Source of the DNA: Bellilinea sp.
GTDB lineage: Bacteria; Chloroflexota; Anaerolineae; Anaerolineales; Anaerolineaceae
Direction: 5' to 3'
Assembly (NCBI GenBank): GCA_026003615.1
Contig: BPHQ01000001.1
Span: 372,001-436,000 of the forward strand
Length of the DNA: 64,000 bases
Each line of letters begins with the position of its first letter. Position 1 is the stretch's first letter. The position numbers and the translations under genes were made by a program. Of this stretch, positions 33,578 through 42,639 are shown piece after piece. The notes beneath the pieces are model-generated. The model saw nothing but the letters and a program-made list of their open reading frames with translations. It had not been told where the DNA came from and ran no database searches.

Positions 33578-34882
33578 ATGAAAGCAGTGGACATCATCAT
33601 TAAAAAACGTGACCGAAAAGTGTTGAGCCGGGAAGAGATTGAGTTCTTTGTGCAGGGATTCACACGGGGAGAAATTCCAGATTATCAGGTAGCTGCATGG
33701 GCGATGGCGGTGATGCTTAATGGAATGACCGAACAGGAAACTACCGATCTGACTCTGGCAATGGCTTACTCCGGGGAGGTGTTGGATTTGTCTGGGGTAG
33801 TGCCGGTGGCGGTAGATAAACATTCTACCGGCGGGGTGGGGGACAAAACTACGCTGGTGGTTGAACCTTTGGTCGCTGCTTGTGGATTACCCGTCGGCAA
33901 GATGTCGGGTCGGGGACTGGGTTTTAGTGGTGGCACCCTGGATAAGATTGAGTCTATTCGCGGCTTTCGCACTGATTTGAGCAAAGAGGAATTCATCCAT
34001 CATCTAAGAACCTATGGATTGGTGCTGACTGGTCAAACGGGTGACTTAGCGCCTGCGGACGGTAAATTGTACGCGCTGCGGGATGTGACTGGCACAGTTC
34101 CTTCCATACCTTTGATTGCTTCTTCCATCATGAGCAAAAAAATTGCTGCTGGTGCGCAGGCGATTGTCCTGGATGTTAAGGTTGGGGTGGGGGCTTTCAT
34201 GGAAACCCTGGAGGATGCCCGTACACTGGCAGGATTGATGGTGGCGATTGCGCGCCTTTCCGGACGCAGGGCAGTGGCGGTTTTATCTGACATGAATCAG
34301 CCGCTGGGTTATGCAGTGGGAAATGCGTTGGAATTACGGGAAGCCATTGATACGCTGCACGGTCATGGCCCGGAAGATTTTTACGAACATTGCATGGAAA
34401 TAGCCAGCCATATGCTGGTCATTGGCGGAAAGGTTCAAGATTTGCGTGAGGGGCGAGACCTCGCAGAAGAAGCCTTACGAGAAGGGCGGGCGTGGCAACA
34501 ATTCCGTACACTGGTGCAGGTTCAGGGTGGGGATGTCCGCATGGTGGATCAACCTGAATTATTACCGAGAGCAGCATTTATTGAAGAGGTGTACGCAAGT
34601 CAAGAAGGGTATCTTTCTGCCATAAACGCCAGAGAAGTGGGGGAAACTTCTGTTGATTTGGGGGCCGGAAGAATCAAAAAAGGAGATGCAATTGATCACG
34701 CGGTAGGTGTGGTTGTTCATCATAAGGTTGGGGATTTTCTTCGCAAGGGAGACTTGTTATTTACCATTCATGCGAATGATCGCTCTAAATTGGAGCAGGC
34801 AAAAGAACGGTTGCTGGCTGCGCATAGCTGGAGCACGCTGCCGATTCAGCCCTTGCCCTTGTTTTACGGTGTAATTGAGTAG
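33578..34882 (+). CDS. Pyrimidine-nucleoside / thymidine phosphorylase
   Basis: Cleaves thymidine, and in some members uridine, with phosphate to the base and pentose-1-phosphate. The 434-residue protein has the family start VDIIIKKRDRKVLSREEIEF. It has the phosphate-binding VDKHSTGGVGDKTTLV, the signature SGRGLGFSGGTLDKIESI, and LIASSIMSKKIAAGAQAIVL with the pyrimidine-contacting Arg/Ser/Lys region. The C-terminal domain (VGVVVHHKVGDFLRKGDLLF) resembles a lipoyl-like fold. CGGAGGA lies before the ATG. With the udp gene at 3988 it gives a second salvage enzyme. I cannot separate deoA-type from pdp-type specificity. Confidence 0.92.
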   Translation: MKAVDIIIKKRDRKVLSREEIEFFVQGFTRGEIPDYQVAAWAMAVMLNGMTEQETTDLTLAMAYSGEVLDLSGVVPVAVDKHSTGGVGDKTTLVVEPLVAACGLPVGKMSGRGLGFSGGTLDKIESIRGFRTDLSKEEFIHHLRTYGLVLTGQTGDLAPADGKLYALRDVTGTVPSIPLIASSIMSKKIAAGAQAIVLDVKVGVGAFMETLEDARTLAGLMVAIARLSGRRAVAVLSDMNQPLGYAVGNALELREAIDTLHGHGPEDFYEHCMEIASHMLVIGGKVQDLREGRDLAEEALREGRAWQQFRTLVQVQGGDVRMVDQPELLPRAAFIEEVYASQEGYLSAINAREVGETSVDLGAGRIKKGDAIDHAVGVVVHHKVGDFLRKGDLLFTIHANDRSKLEQAKERLLAAHSWSTLPIQPLPLFYGVIE

Positions 34883-34901
34883 GCTATTCCTTGGGGTTGC
34901 T

Positions 34902-36947
34902 ATGAAAGTCAACCGCTTTGAGGCGCTATTTGCGATTCTGGTGGTCGTTGTTCACATGACGGTTGTCTTTGCGCCAATGGATAATCTTCTGGACAGGTGG
35001 TTCACCACCGATGATGCTTTCTATTACTTTCAAGTAGCCCGTAATATCAGCGAGGGGAAAGGATCCAGCCTGGATGGCATCCATCCCTCAAATGGTTATC
35101 ATCCATTGTGGATGCTCATTTTAATTCCGGTTTTTTCGCTGGCACACTTTGACCTGTTTTTGCCTTTACGATTGGTTGTTTTCATTTCAGTACTGATTTC
35201 TTTGGGAAGCGGTACGATTCTATATCGCTTTCTCTCCAAGTCCATTCATCCTTCTCTTGCCATGCTGGCTGCAGTCTTTTGGGTGTTTTTTCCTTCACTT
35301 CATCGTTCTTTCATTCAATTAGGAATGGAATCGGCTTTGAATGCCTTATGTGGGGTTGGGTTGATCTATCAGACCGCTCGAATTTTAGAGAAACCCATTG
35401 CTCAAGAATCCTGGCGTGATCGCTTCACGCTGGGAGTGATAGCACTTTTGACTTTGTTTGCCAGGCTGGATAATGTATTCTTGGTTCTGACTATCGGTTT
35501 GGTGGTCGTATTTAGAGACAAACAGAGATGGATCTTCTGGTTGTTCTATTTGATCTTCGGGCTTTCCGCGGTTTATCTGGCCTTTTTTACGCGACTTGGT
35601 TTTCCGCGCTTTCTAACCGAGTATCAATCTACACTGTATGCGATGATTTGGCTTGGTGTGCCGATCAAGTTAATTTTGGCATATAGCCTGGGATTGTTTC
35701 GTCCAATATGGAGAGGGTTTCGTGAAGAATTCGTGCGGGTTTTTCTGGCCGGCCTGAGTTCTGCGGTGTTGACAGGTGTGATCTTAATAATACTGAACGC
35801 TGGAGGAGTCATTGGAAGTTATCCTCGCACAACAGCCTTGCTCGATGTCTTTTATAGTGTGTTAATGTATTTACTGGCGCGAAGGCTGGCAATTGAGATC
35901 ATCGGGAAATTTCAAGGGGAGATATTCTCGCCATGGGGGGAGTTTTTACAAAATATTCGTCACTGGATTGTTCGTGGAACGGGGTATGCTCTACCAGTTG
36001 TAATCGGTTTGAGCGTTTATCTGCTCCTTAATCTGATCTGGTTTGGCACGCCATCACCGGTTAGTGGTCAGGTTAAGCATTGGTGGGGTACGATTCCGGA
36101 CACTGTTTATGGTAAACCCGTTAACAGTATCCCCGGTTTGTTTGGATTTTTTGAAAACATTGGGCAAAGTCCGTGGTGGTTACTGTTCCTGCCTGTGTCT
36201 ATATTCGTGGAAGGTTTGTGGGGGGGATTGGTACATGGTGTTACAAGTGAGTGGTTGGAGTGCGGATTGATGATTGGCTGGCTTGCTATGATATTTGCAG
36301 GGTTGAAGTGGCAAATTAAAAAATCCAATTTCGACCCGCGTACATTGTTGATTTTCCCGATTTTAACCGCCTGTCTGTTTCAGATCATGTACTATACGGG
36401 CAGTTATTATATCAATCTCCGGCCGTGGTACTGGGTCAATTCATCGCTTGCAGCCATTATGTTATTTTCTTTTTCTCTCGAGGGATGGTTCACACGTTTT
36501 TCTTTCTATGAAATAAAAAAGCGGCTTGTTTTGTTTGCTGGTTTAATTATGGTAGTGATTGTTATTGGGGGGAGCTCAATGTTGGTTAATTCTTTTTTAA
36601 TCCAGAAAAATCCTGCAAAAGCCTATTATCTTCGGGAAGTTGAACTCCTCGAGAAAGAAACACCACCGGGTAGTATGATTGGCATGCCTGGAGGCGGGAC
36701 AACGGCCTATTTTATCCACGATCGTACGATCATTAATCTGGATGGGTTAATCAACAGTTATAATTATTTTCAGCATCTTAAAAATGGGCAAGGAAGAGAA
36801 TATCTGGATCAACTGGGTTTGGATTTTGTATTTGGAAACCCGGGGATGATCGAGAATGCGGCTCCTTATTACTCCCTGCTAAGAGACCGACTCGAAGCAA
36901 AAACAGACATACTCGAATTCAGGCTTTACCAATACCGTTCGCCATGA
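34902..36947 (+). CDS. Large multi-pass membrane glycosyltransferase (GT39/ArnT-like)
   Basis: A 681-residue polytopic protein with about 11-13 hydrophobic segments. The first extracytoplasmic loop has DDAFYYFQVARNISEGKG with the double aspartate, then GIHPSNGYHPLWMLILIPV. This is typical of GT-C enzymes that use polyprenyl-phosphate sugars. A soluble C-terminal part of about 110 residues (REVELLEKETPPGSMIGMPGG through LFRLYQYRS-like end) lies outside. Such proteins glycosylate lipids, cell-wall polymers or proteins; the acceptor is unknown. The start at 34902 is preceded by GGGG and follows the phosphorylase stop by 19 bases. The sequence is lower in G+C than its neighbours, common for membrane proteins. 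Confidence 0.75.
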   Translation: MKVNRFEALFAILVVVVHMTVVFAPMDNLLDRWFTTDDAFYYFQVARNISEGKGSSLDGIHPSNGYHPLWMLILIPVFSLAHFDLFLPLRLVVFISVLISLGSGTILYRFLSKSIHPSLAMLAAVFWVFFPSLHRSFIQLGMESALNALCGVGLIYQTARILEKPIAQESWRDRFTLGVIALLTLFARLDNVFLVLTIGLVVVFRDKQRWIFWLFYLIFGLSAVYLAFFTRLGFPRFLTEYQSTLYAMIWLGVPIKLILAYSLGLFRPIWRGFREEFVRVFLAGLSSAVLTGVILIILNAGGVIGSYPRTTALLDVFYSVLMYLLARRLAIEIIGKFQGEIFSPWGEFLQNIRHWIVRGTGYALPVVIGLSVYLLLNLIWFGTPSPVSGQVKHWWGTIPDTVYGKPVNSIPGLFGFFENIGQSPWWLLFLPVSIFVEGLWGGLVHGVTSEWLECGLMIGWLAMIFAGLKWQIKKSNFDPRTLLIFPILTACLFQIMYYTGSYYINLRPWYWVNSSLAAIMLFSFSLEGWFTRFSFYEIKKRLVLFAGLIMVVIVIGGSSMLVNSFLIQKNPAKAYYLREVELLEKETPPGSMIGMPGGGTTAYFIHDRTIINLDGLINSYNYFQHLKNGQGREYLDQLGLDFVFGNPGMIENAAPYYSLLRDRLEAKTDILEFRLYQYRSP

Positions 36948-36965
36948 TTTTGGTTCATCTTGCAC

Positions 36966-36994
36966 TTGCCATACGGTCAAATTCGTGGCATAAT
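36966..36994 (+). promoter_or_regulatory. Promoter of the ileS T-box leader
   Basis: TTGCCA (36966-36971) and CATAAT (36989-36994) with a 17-base spacer. Transcription would start near 37001, just before the first conserved T-box element. Confidence 0.75.
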
Positions 36995-37001
36995 TTCGGC
37001 A

Positions 37002-37290
37002 TCTGTGTAAAAGCGATGATGGAAACGAGTAAGTTTGCACGCAGCCACAGCGAGTCCGGGCGGGTGTGAGCCGGGCGCAAAGCGGCAGACTGAAAATCCT
37101 TCCGGAGCTGCAAACTGAACGCAGGGTCATCTGTCAGTAGGGGCGCCGGCTTCGCCAGCCGTTAGCAGTGGCGCGAATATATCCTGGAAAAGGCGTATTC
37201 GGCTGAGTGCCTGCTTGAACAGCAGGAAACAGGGTGGTACCGCGAGAAAAACCCTCTCGTCCCTGTATGGGCAGAGGGTTTATGTCTTAA
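37002..37290 (+). promoter_or_regulatory. T-box leader of ileS with specifier AUC
   Basis: A tRNA-sensing T-box riboswitch fills this non-coding stretch. The 5' side has the conserved AAAAGCGATGATGGAAACG segment, then a stem I with GAGTCCGGGCGGGTGTGAG and its GGTGTGAG apical part. Near its base lies GACTGAAAATCCTTCCGG, where I read the specifier codon as ATC (37096-37098), the isoleucine codon. The 14-base T-box proper, AGGGTGGTACCGCG, is at 37231-37244. Its TGGT bulge (37235-37238) would pair with the uncharged ACCA end of tRNA-Ile. A terminator hairpin follows. Uncharged tRNA-Ile would stabilise the antiterminator and allow ileS transcription. The exact specifier position is inferred from the pattern of other leaders. 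Confidence 0.92.
37249..37290 (+). terminator. Regulatory terminator of the T-box leader
   Basis: AAACCCTCT (37249-37257) pairs with AGAGGGTTT (37273-37281), followed by ATGTCTTAATTT. The 5' arm lies directly after the T-box sequence, as needed for mutually exclusive antiterminator and terminator folds. Confidence 0.85.
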
Positions 37291-37314
37291 TTTCAAGCGC
37301 TTAGAGGAGTGAAC

Positions 37315-40300
37315 ATGTTTCGACCGGTTTCTCCAAAACTCAATATTGTGTTGATGGAAGAGGGTGTTCTCCGATTTTGGAAAAAGCATCAAATTTTCCA
37401 AAAAACTTTGGAACAACGAGAAGGTGGCCCGGAGTACGTTTTTTATGAAGGCCCTCCCACAGCAAATGGTAAACCCGGTGTGCATCATGTGCTGGCACGC
37501 GCCTTCAAGGATGTATTCCCCCGCTATAAAACCATGCAGGGCTATCATGTCATACGGCGCGGCGGCTGGGACACGCATGGACTGCCGGTAGAAATTGAGG
37601 TTGAAAAAAAACTTGGTTTTACCAATAAGCAACAGATTGAGGATTTTGGAATTGCCCGGTTCAATGAACTTTGCCGTGAGTCTGCCTTTTCCTACATTCA
37701 AGAGTGGGAAAAATTGACCGACCGCATTGCTTATTGGGTGGACCTGGATACGGCCTATATTACCTATACCAACGATTATATCGAGTCGGTCTGGTGGATT
37801 TTGAAAAATTTTTGGGACAAAGGACTGTTGTATCAGGGGTTCAAAGTTGTCCCTTATTGCTCGCGTTGTGGTACTCCCCTTTCCGATCACGAGGTGGCAT
37901 TGGGCTATGATGAAGCAACCGATCCGTCGGTATATGTCCGGTTACCGCTGGTGGAAGAACCAGACACGGCGTTATTGGTGTGGACAACAACTCCCTGGAC
38001 ACTACCGGCAAATGTAGCGGTGGCTGCTCACCCCGATGAAACTTATGTGGTGATTGAACGGGAGTTAGAGGAAGGCGGAACTGAAAAATTGATCCTTGCC
38101 GAAGCGCTGTTGGAAAAGGTGTTCGACAATCAGCCTTACACCATTCTTAAAAAGATCAAGGGCAAAAATCTGAAAGGCAAGCGGTATCAGCCTTTATTCA
38201 CCTTCTTACCACCTGACAAACCGGCTCATTATGTGGTGATGGGTGATTTTGTGACCACCGAAGATGGTACAGGCTTGGTTCACATGGCGCCGGCTTTCGG
38301 TGCCGAGGATATGAGCGCGGCGTTGGAATATGATTTGCCGATCCTGATGACCGTTGCGCCTAACGGCACATTTATTTCCGAAGTGCGTCCCTGGGCAGGA
38401 ATGTTCGTCAAGGACGCGGATCCTTTGATTATTGAAGATTTAAATCAGCGCGGGCTTCTTTTCCGCGCGGGCACCTACACCCACACCTATCCTTTCTGCT
38501 GGCGCTGCGATACACCCTTGCTGTATTATGCGCGCCCAACCTGGTATATTCGAACCAGCCAGTTCAAAGAACGGATGGTGGAGTTGAACGAACAAATCAA
38601 CTGGTATCCTGCTCATATTAAGAATGGACGATTTGGAAACTGGCTGGCTAATAATATTGATTGGGCATTAGGCCGTGAAAGGTATTGGGGAACCCCCTTA
38701 CCCGTTTGGGAATGTGAGCAGTGCAAACATCAGGAGTGCATCGGCTCGGTAGCAGAATTGAGCCAGAAGGTTGGACGTGACCTTTCCAGCCTGGATTTGC
38801 ACCGTCCGCACGTAGATGAGGTTGTCTATTCCTGTTCGGAGTGCGGTGGAAAAATGCACCGCGTACCGGAATTGATTGATGTGTGGTTTGATTCGGGTTC
38901 AATGCCCTACGCCCAATGGCATTACCCCTTTGAAAATCAGGAGATTTTTGCCCGACAGTATCCGGCCGATTATATTTGCGAGGCAGTAGATCAAACGCGC
39001 GGATGGTTCTATTCATTACACGCGATCAGTACGCTGTTGAATGACCAGGTCAGTTTTAAGAATGTGATTTGCCTTGGTCTAATTCTGGATGGTAAGGGTG
39101 AGAAAATGTCAAAATCGCGCGGAAATGTGGCCGATCCGTGGGATGTTTTGAATAAGCACGGCGCCGATGCTATGCGCTGGTACCTTTACACGGCCAGCCC
39201 GCCCGGTCAGGAACGGCGTTATTCGTCCGAATTGGTATCCGAAGTGGTGCGGAATTTCACATTGACGTTGTGGAATACCTACTCTTTCTTTGTAACCTAC
39301 GCCAATCTGGACGGCTGGAAACCGGATGTTTCTCACCTTCCTCAATATAGCGATTTAGATCGCTGGCTGCGTTCCAGCCTCCATACGCTGGTGCGAGAGG
39401 TAACCAATGCACTGGAAACTTATGATGTGTTAGGAGCCACCCGTCCCATCGAAACTTTTGTAGATCAATTATCCAACTGGTACTTACGGCGTTCCCGGCG
39501 GCGGTTTTGGAAGAGCGAGTCCGATGAGGACAAGCGGGCAGCTTATGCCACACTCTACGAAGCGCTGGTTACCCTTGCCAAATTGCTTGCACCGACCATG
39601 CCGTTTATGGCGGAAGAGCTTTACCAGAACCTTGTTCGAAGTGTGGATAATTCGGCACCTGAATCGGTGCATTTGGCACAATGGCCTGCATACGACCCCG
39701 CGGTGATTGATGAACGACTCAATCGCGAGATGGCACTGGTGATGAAACTGGCTTCTGTGGGTCATGCAGCGCGAAATAAAGCCAATCGGAAGGTGCGCCA
39801 GCCGTTAGCTGAGGCGGCTTTTTCGGTTGGTACGGCCGATGAAATGCGAGTGGTTGAAGCCTATGCAGATTTGCTGGAAGATGAATTAAATGTCAAAAAA
39901 GTGCGTGTACTGGATACAACTGCCGAGGCAGTTGCTTATTCCCTCAACCCGCTACCCAAACAATTGGGTCAAAAATACGGCAGCAAATTTCCGGCGATCC
40001 GCAAGGCTTTACTGGAGCTGGATCCAGAATTGGCTGCAAAACGACTGCTGGCCGGTGAGCCGCTTGACGTGGTGGTAGAAGGGGAAACTTTTACCATATT
40101 GCCGGAGGAGGTGGAGGTGCGGGCAACAGCGCGTGAAGGCTTTGCGGTGGCCAGTGAAGGCGCCTATCTGGCGGCTTTGGTTACGGACTTAACCCCCGAA
40201 CTGGTCAAAGAGGGGTTGGCAAGGGAATTTGTCCGCCGTGTTCAAGATTTACGTAAACAGGCCGATTTGGAAATTTCGGACCGAATCCGGCTTTATTACT

Positions 40301-40467
40301 CGGCCACACCTTTGCTGGCAGAAGCCGTCAAAGACTTTGCCGGTTATATTCAAGCTGAAACGCTCTGTGTTGAGATGGTTGATTCATTGACATCGGAGAA
40401 CCTGCCCACTACAAGGGATACCTTTGATGATCAGGAAGTGACCATTGCTCTGAAAAGGGTCGAGTAA
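37315..40467 (+). CDS. ileS: Isoleucyl-tRNA synthetase
   Basis: Charges tRNA-Ile. The 1050-residue class I synthetase has the first signature as GKPGVHHVLARAFKD and the second as GEKMSKSRGNV. The editing domain shows WTTTPWTLPANVAV and a GTGLVHMAPAFGAED segment, with the aspartate that positions misactivated valine. WYIRTSQFKERM and DVWFDSGSMPYAQWHYP are also typical. The length and W/Y-rich PYCSRCGTPLSDHEVALGY fit the IleS2-type (eukaryote-like, often mupirocin-resistant) form; that subtype call is inference. GAGGAG lies seven bases before ATG 37315. Expression is under the upstream T-box. Confidence 0.97.
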   Translation: MFRPVSPKLNIVLMEEGVLRFWKKHQIFQKTLEQREGGPEYVFYEGPPTANGKPGVHHVLARAFKDVFPRYKTMQGYHVIRRGGWDTHGLPVEIEVEKKLGFTNKQQIEDFGIARFNELCRESAFSYIQEWEKLTDRIAYWVDLDTAYITYTNDYIESVWWILKNFWDKGLLYQGFKVVPYCSRCGTPLSDHEVALGYDEATDPSVYVRLPLVEEPDTALLVWTTTPWTLPANVAVAAHPDETYVVIERELEEGGTEKLILAEALLEKVFDNQPYTILKKIKGKNLKGKRYQPLFTFLPPDKPAHYVVMGDFVTTEDGTGLVHMAPAFGAEDMSAALEYDLPILMTVAPNGTFISEVRPWAGMFVKDADPLIIEDLNQRGLLFRAGTYTHTYPFCWRCDTPLLYYARPTWYIRTSQFKERMVELNEQINWYPAHIKNGRFGNWLANNIDWALGRERYWGTPLPVWECEQCKHQECIGSVAELSQKVGRDLSSLDLHRPHVDEVVYSCSECGGKMHRVPELIDVWFDSGSMPYAQWHYPFENQEIFARQYPADYICEAVDQTRGWFYSLHAISTLLNDQVSFKNVICLGLILDGKGEKMSKSRGNVADPWDVLNKHGADAMRWYLYTASPPGQERRYSSELVSEVVRNFTLTLWNTYSFFVTYANLDGWKPDVSHLPQYSDLDRWLRSSLHTLVREVTNALETYDVLGATRPIETFVDQLSNWYLRRSRRRFWKSESDEDKRAAYATLYEALVTLAKLLAPTMPFMAEELYQNLVRSVDNSAPESVHLAQWPAYDPAVIDERLNREMALVMKLASVGHAARNKANRKVRQPLAEAAFSVGTADEMRVVEAYADLLEDELNVKKVRVLDTTAEAVAYSLNPLPKQLGQKYGSKFPAIRKALLELDPELAAKRLLAGEPLDVVVEGETFTILPEEVEVRATAREGFAVASEGAYLAALVTDLTPELVKEGLAREFVRRVQDLRKQADLEISDRIRLYYSATPLLAEAVKDFAGYIQAETLCVEMVDSLTSENLPTTRDTFDDQEVTIALKRVE

Positions 40468-40486
40468 ATCCCAGAATAATCAACGC

Positions 40487-40516
40487 GAACAGGGCATCCT
40501 GATGGGTGCCCTGTTC
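40487..40516 (+). terminator. Terminator-like hairpin after ileS
   Basis: GAACAGGGCA (40487-40496) and TGCCCTGTTC (40507-40516) are perfectly complementary around a 10-base loop. The following TACATTAACG has few T residues, so it may be a weak terminator or an mRNA-end stabiliser. Confidence 0.6.
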
Positions 40517-40536
40517 TACATTAACGTTACAAAAAC

Positions 40537-40564
40537 TTTACAAACTTGGTCAGATTGGTACAAT
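40537..40564 (+). promoter_or_regulatory. Promoter placed for a leaderless transcript
   Basis: TTTACA (40537-40542) and an extended -10, TGGTACAAT (hexamer 40559-40564), are spaced by 16 bases. The ATG at 40572 is only eight bases past the hexamer, so transcription should start at or next to the start codon. Confidence 0.75.
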
Positions 40565-40571
40565 AGAATAA

Positions 40572-41591
40572 ATGAAATCTAAAACCTCTGATTTGAAGTG
40601 GATGTGGTTAATTTTACTGGCGTCAATCCCGTTATTGGTTTGGTCGCTGGGTTCAACGCCGGTGAATGAGATTGTGCAGGTAATTTCCCGTCTGCACCTG
40701 GCTCAGATTGTGATTTTAGCCGGAGTCAACATTCTGGTCTTTCTTTTGATGGCATTGCGCTGGGAGATTATTTTGCGCGCCATGGGAATGAAAGTGCCTC
40801 TGATAAAGCTGGTCAGTTACCGCTTGACCAGTTTTGGAGTGAGCTACTTTACACCCGGCCCGCAATTTGGTGGCGAACCGGCCCAGGTTGCCCTTTTGAC
40901 CCGTCATCATCCTGTTCAAACCGCTCCTGCCATTTCTTCTGTCTATCTGGATAAATTATTGGAGTTATTGGTAAATATTCTGGTCATTGCTGGTGGACTT
41001 TTCCTCACTTTCAACGCAGGTTTTGGTAGCGAAATTCTCCGCCAAAATGGCTGGGTCTTGGTTTTACTGGTGAGCGTAGTCCCGGTAGCTCATCTTATAA
41101 CCTTGAAAAACGGCCGGTATCCTCTGAAATGGCTTTTAGAAAAAAGTGGGACATTGTGTTCAACCCGGCAGTGGATGCGCAAAACCGGCAATTTGCTGAT
41201 TGAGGCAGAAGGTCAGATTGCCATCTTCCTGGAAAGAAATCCGAAAAGTTTATTACTGGCAATTTTGGTGTCCCTGCTTTCCTGGGCGGGGATGATTTTG
41301 GAGTATTTTCTAGCGGCGCAATTTCTGGCTTTGCTCATGAATGGTCAGCAAGTTGCGTTTGCCTTCGTTCTCTCACGGCTTGCCTTTTTGGCGCCCTTGC
41401 CAGGTGGCTTAGGGGTTTTAGAAGCCAGTCAGGTTTTTGCAATGCAATCTGTGGGAATGCCGGCAGCGGCAGGTTTGGCATTGAGTTTATGGATGCGCGC
41501 CAGAGATGTGTCCATTGGGCTGGCAGGCCTGATAATGGGTGGCTGGTTTCTAAGCCGAACCGCCCCCTCAATTCAAGAGGATTTTAAGTAA
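40572..41591 (+). CDS. Lysylphosphatidylglycerol synthase TM-region / UPF0104 flippase-like membrane protein
   Basis: A 339-residue protein with about eight to nine membrane segments. The pattern LRWEIILRAMGMKVPLIKLV then SFGVSYFTPGPQFGGEPAQV with SSVYLDKLLELL and LAFLAPLPGGLGVLEASQV is characteristic of the LPG_synthase_TM family. That family includes the MprF flippase half and many stand-alone proteins. No lysyl-transferase domain is present, so it is not a complete MprF. Its substrate is probably a lipid or a lipid-linked sugar. It has its own promoter and no Shine-Dalgarno sequence (see the leaderless promoter at 40537-40564). A small membrane gene follows, starting 17 bases after the stop. 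Confidence 0.85.
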   Translation: MKSKTSDLKWMWLILLASIPLLVWSLGSTPVNEIVQVISRLHLAQIVILAGVNILVFLLMALRWEIILRAMGMKVPLIKLVSYRLTSFGVSYFTPGPQFGGEPAQVALLTRHHPVQTAPAISSVYLDKLLELLVNILVIAGGLFLTFNAGFGSEILRQNGWVLVLLVSVVPVAHLITLKNGRYPLKWLLEKSGTLCSTRQWMRKTGNLLIEAEGQIAIFLERNPKSLLLAILVSLLSWAGMILEYFLAAQFLALLMNGQQVAFAFVLSRLAFLAPLPGGLGVLEASQVFAMQSVGMPAAAGLALSLWMRARDVSIGLAGLIMGGWFLSRTAPSIQEDFK

Positions 41592-41608
41592 AAGATATGG
41601 AGATAACC

Positions 41609-41965
41609 ATGATGACTACTCGCTCAAAGATTGGGCTGTTGGGAGGTTTAATCATTTTGCTCACCCTTGCGACAGCCGCAATTCACATTTCCCTGCTTTT
41701 TCCAGATGTGGTGTTCATCCTGAATGGTTTGGGTTTCATCACGCTGGCTGCCGCTTACTTTTTGCCAATTCCCTTTTTGGCTCATCGAAGAAAATGGGTT
41801 GCCCTGGCTTATATGGGCTATACTCTGCTGACCATTCTCTTGTGGGTTGCCATTGGTGAACGATCCACGCTTGGCTATCTGACCAAGGTCATTGAAATTG
41901 CTCTGTTAATCGGTTTGTGGATAGACTATCGTCGGCGTTCATCCATCATTCCACCATTCTCTTAA
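41609..41965 (+). CDS. Small four-helix membrane protein, unknown function
   Basis: A 118-residue protein with about four hydrophobic segments (IGLLGGLIILLTLATAAIHI; VVFILNGLGFITLAAAYFLP; WVALAYMGYTLLTILLWVAI; VIEIALLIGLWID) and a short polar tail. It does not match a family I know. ATG 41609 was chosen because ATGGAGATAACC supplies GGAG six bases upstream; the ATG at 41597 would lack a site. It lies between the flippase-like gene and ribA on the same strand with 20 bases to ribA, so it may belong to either unit. Confidence 0.65.
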   Translation: MMTTRSKIGLLGGLIILLTLATAAIHISLLFPDVVFILNGLGFITLAAAYFLPIPFLAHRRKWVALAYMGYTLLTILLWVAIGERSTLGYLTKVIEIALLIGLWIDYRRRSSIIPPFS

Positions 41966-41985
41966 ATCATCATCGAGGTGTTGTT

Positions 41986-42639
41986 ATGGAAGAACCATTG
42001 ATACTCAACCAAATTGTGTGCGCCCGTGTTCCTACTGCCGTCGGGGAATTTCAACTGTGCCTGTATATCAATAATCGTGACGAGAAAGAACATCTGGCGT
42101 TGATTCGGGGGGATGTGTTCGGCAAAGAAAATGTGCCCGTCCGGATCCATTCGGAATGTTTCACGGGTGATGTTTTAGGTTCGCGCCGCTGTGACTGCGG
42201 GGAACAATTGCACCACGCAATGGAATATATTGCCCTGGAAGATTGCGGGGTTATTGTGTATTTACGGCAGGAAGGCCGCGGCATTGGTTTGATGGAAAAA
42301 CTACGGGCGTATAATCTACAAGATCAGGGATTGGATACGGTGGATGCTAATCTTGCTTTGGGGCATCCGGAAGATCAACGGGAATACAGTATGGCTGCAG
42401 CCATTTTGAAGGATTTGGGGGTTCGTTCGGTGCGTCTTTTGACCAATAATCCGGACAAGATTGCCGATTTAGAGAGCCACGGCATTCGCGTGGTTGAGCG
42501 AATACCACTCATCCCAACCATATATCCGGATAATGCTGCATACTTGATGACCAAAATCAAGCGGATGAATCATCTTCTGGATTCAGAAGTGCTTCAATTT
42601 GTTCATTCCGAATCGAATCGCAATGGAAAGCATTCCTGA
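41986..42639 (+). CDS. ribA: GTP cyclohydrolase II, stand-alone
   Basis: Opens GTP to 2,5-diamino-6-ribosylamino-4(3H)-pyrimidinone 5'-phosphate, releasing formate and pyrophosphate. The 217-residue protein has the zinc-binding SECFTGDVLGSRRCDCGEQL with its three cysteines. It also has VIVYLRQEGRGIGLMEKLRAYNLQ-type catalytic residues, starting at YLRQEGRGIGL, and RLLTNNPDKI near the end. It is not fused to a RibB domain, unlike many riboflavin enzymes. GAGGTG lies just before ATG 41986. The next gene overlaps it by 17 bases. No other riboflavin gene (ribB, ribE, ribH, deaminase) is in the window. The context suggests a different end product. Confidence 0.93.
   Translation: MEEPLILNQIVCARVPTAVGEFQLCLYINNRDEKEHLALIRGDVFGKENVPVRIHSECFTGDVLGSRRCDCGEQLHHAMEYIALEDCGVIVYLRQEGRGIGLMEKLRAYNLQDQGLDTVDANLALGHPEDQREYSMAAAILKDLGVRSVRLLTNNPDKIADLESHGIRVVERIPLIPTIYPDNAAYLMTKIKRMNHLLDSEVLQFVHSESNRNGKHS

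Noticed and set aside
37162-37890. 242-codon minus-strand frame overlapping the T-box and ileS start
   Set aside because: It covers the T-box RNA and the synthetase signature region on the other strand. Its translation has no family pattern.
41966-41985. FMN riboswitch before ribA
   Set aside because: Only 20 bases separate ribA from the previous gene and no RFN-element sequence is seen there or just upstream.
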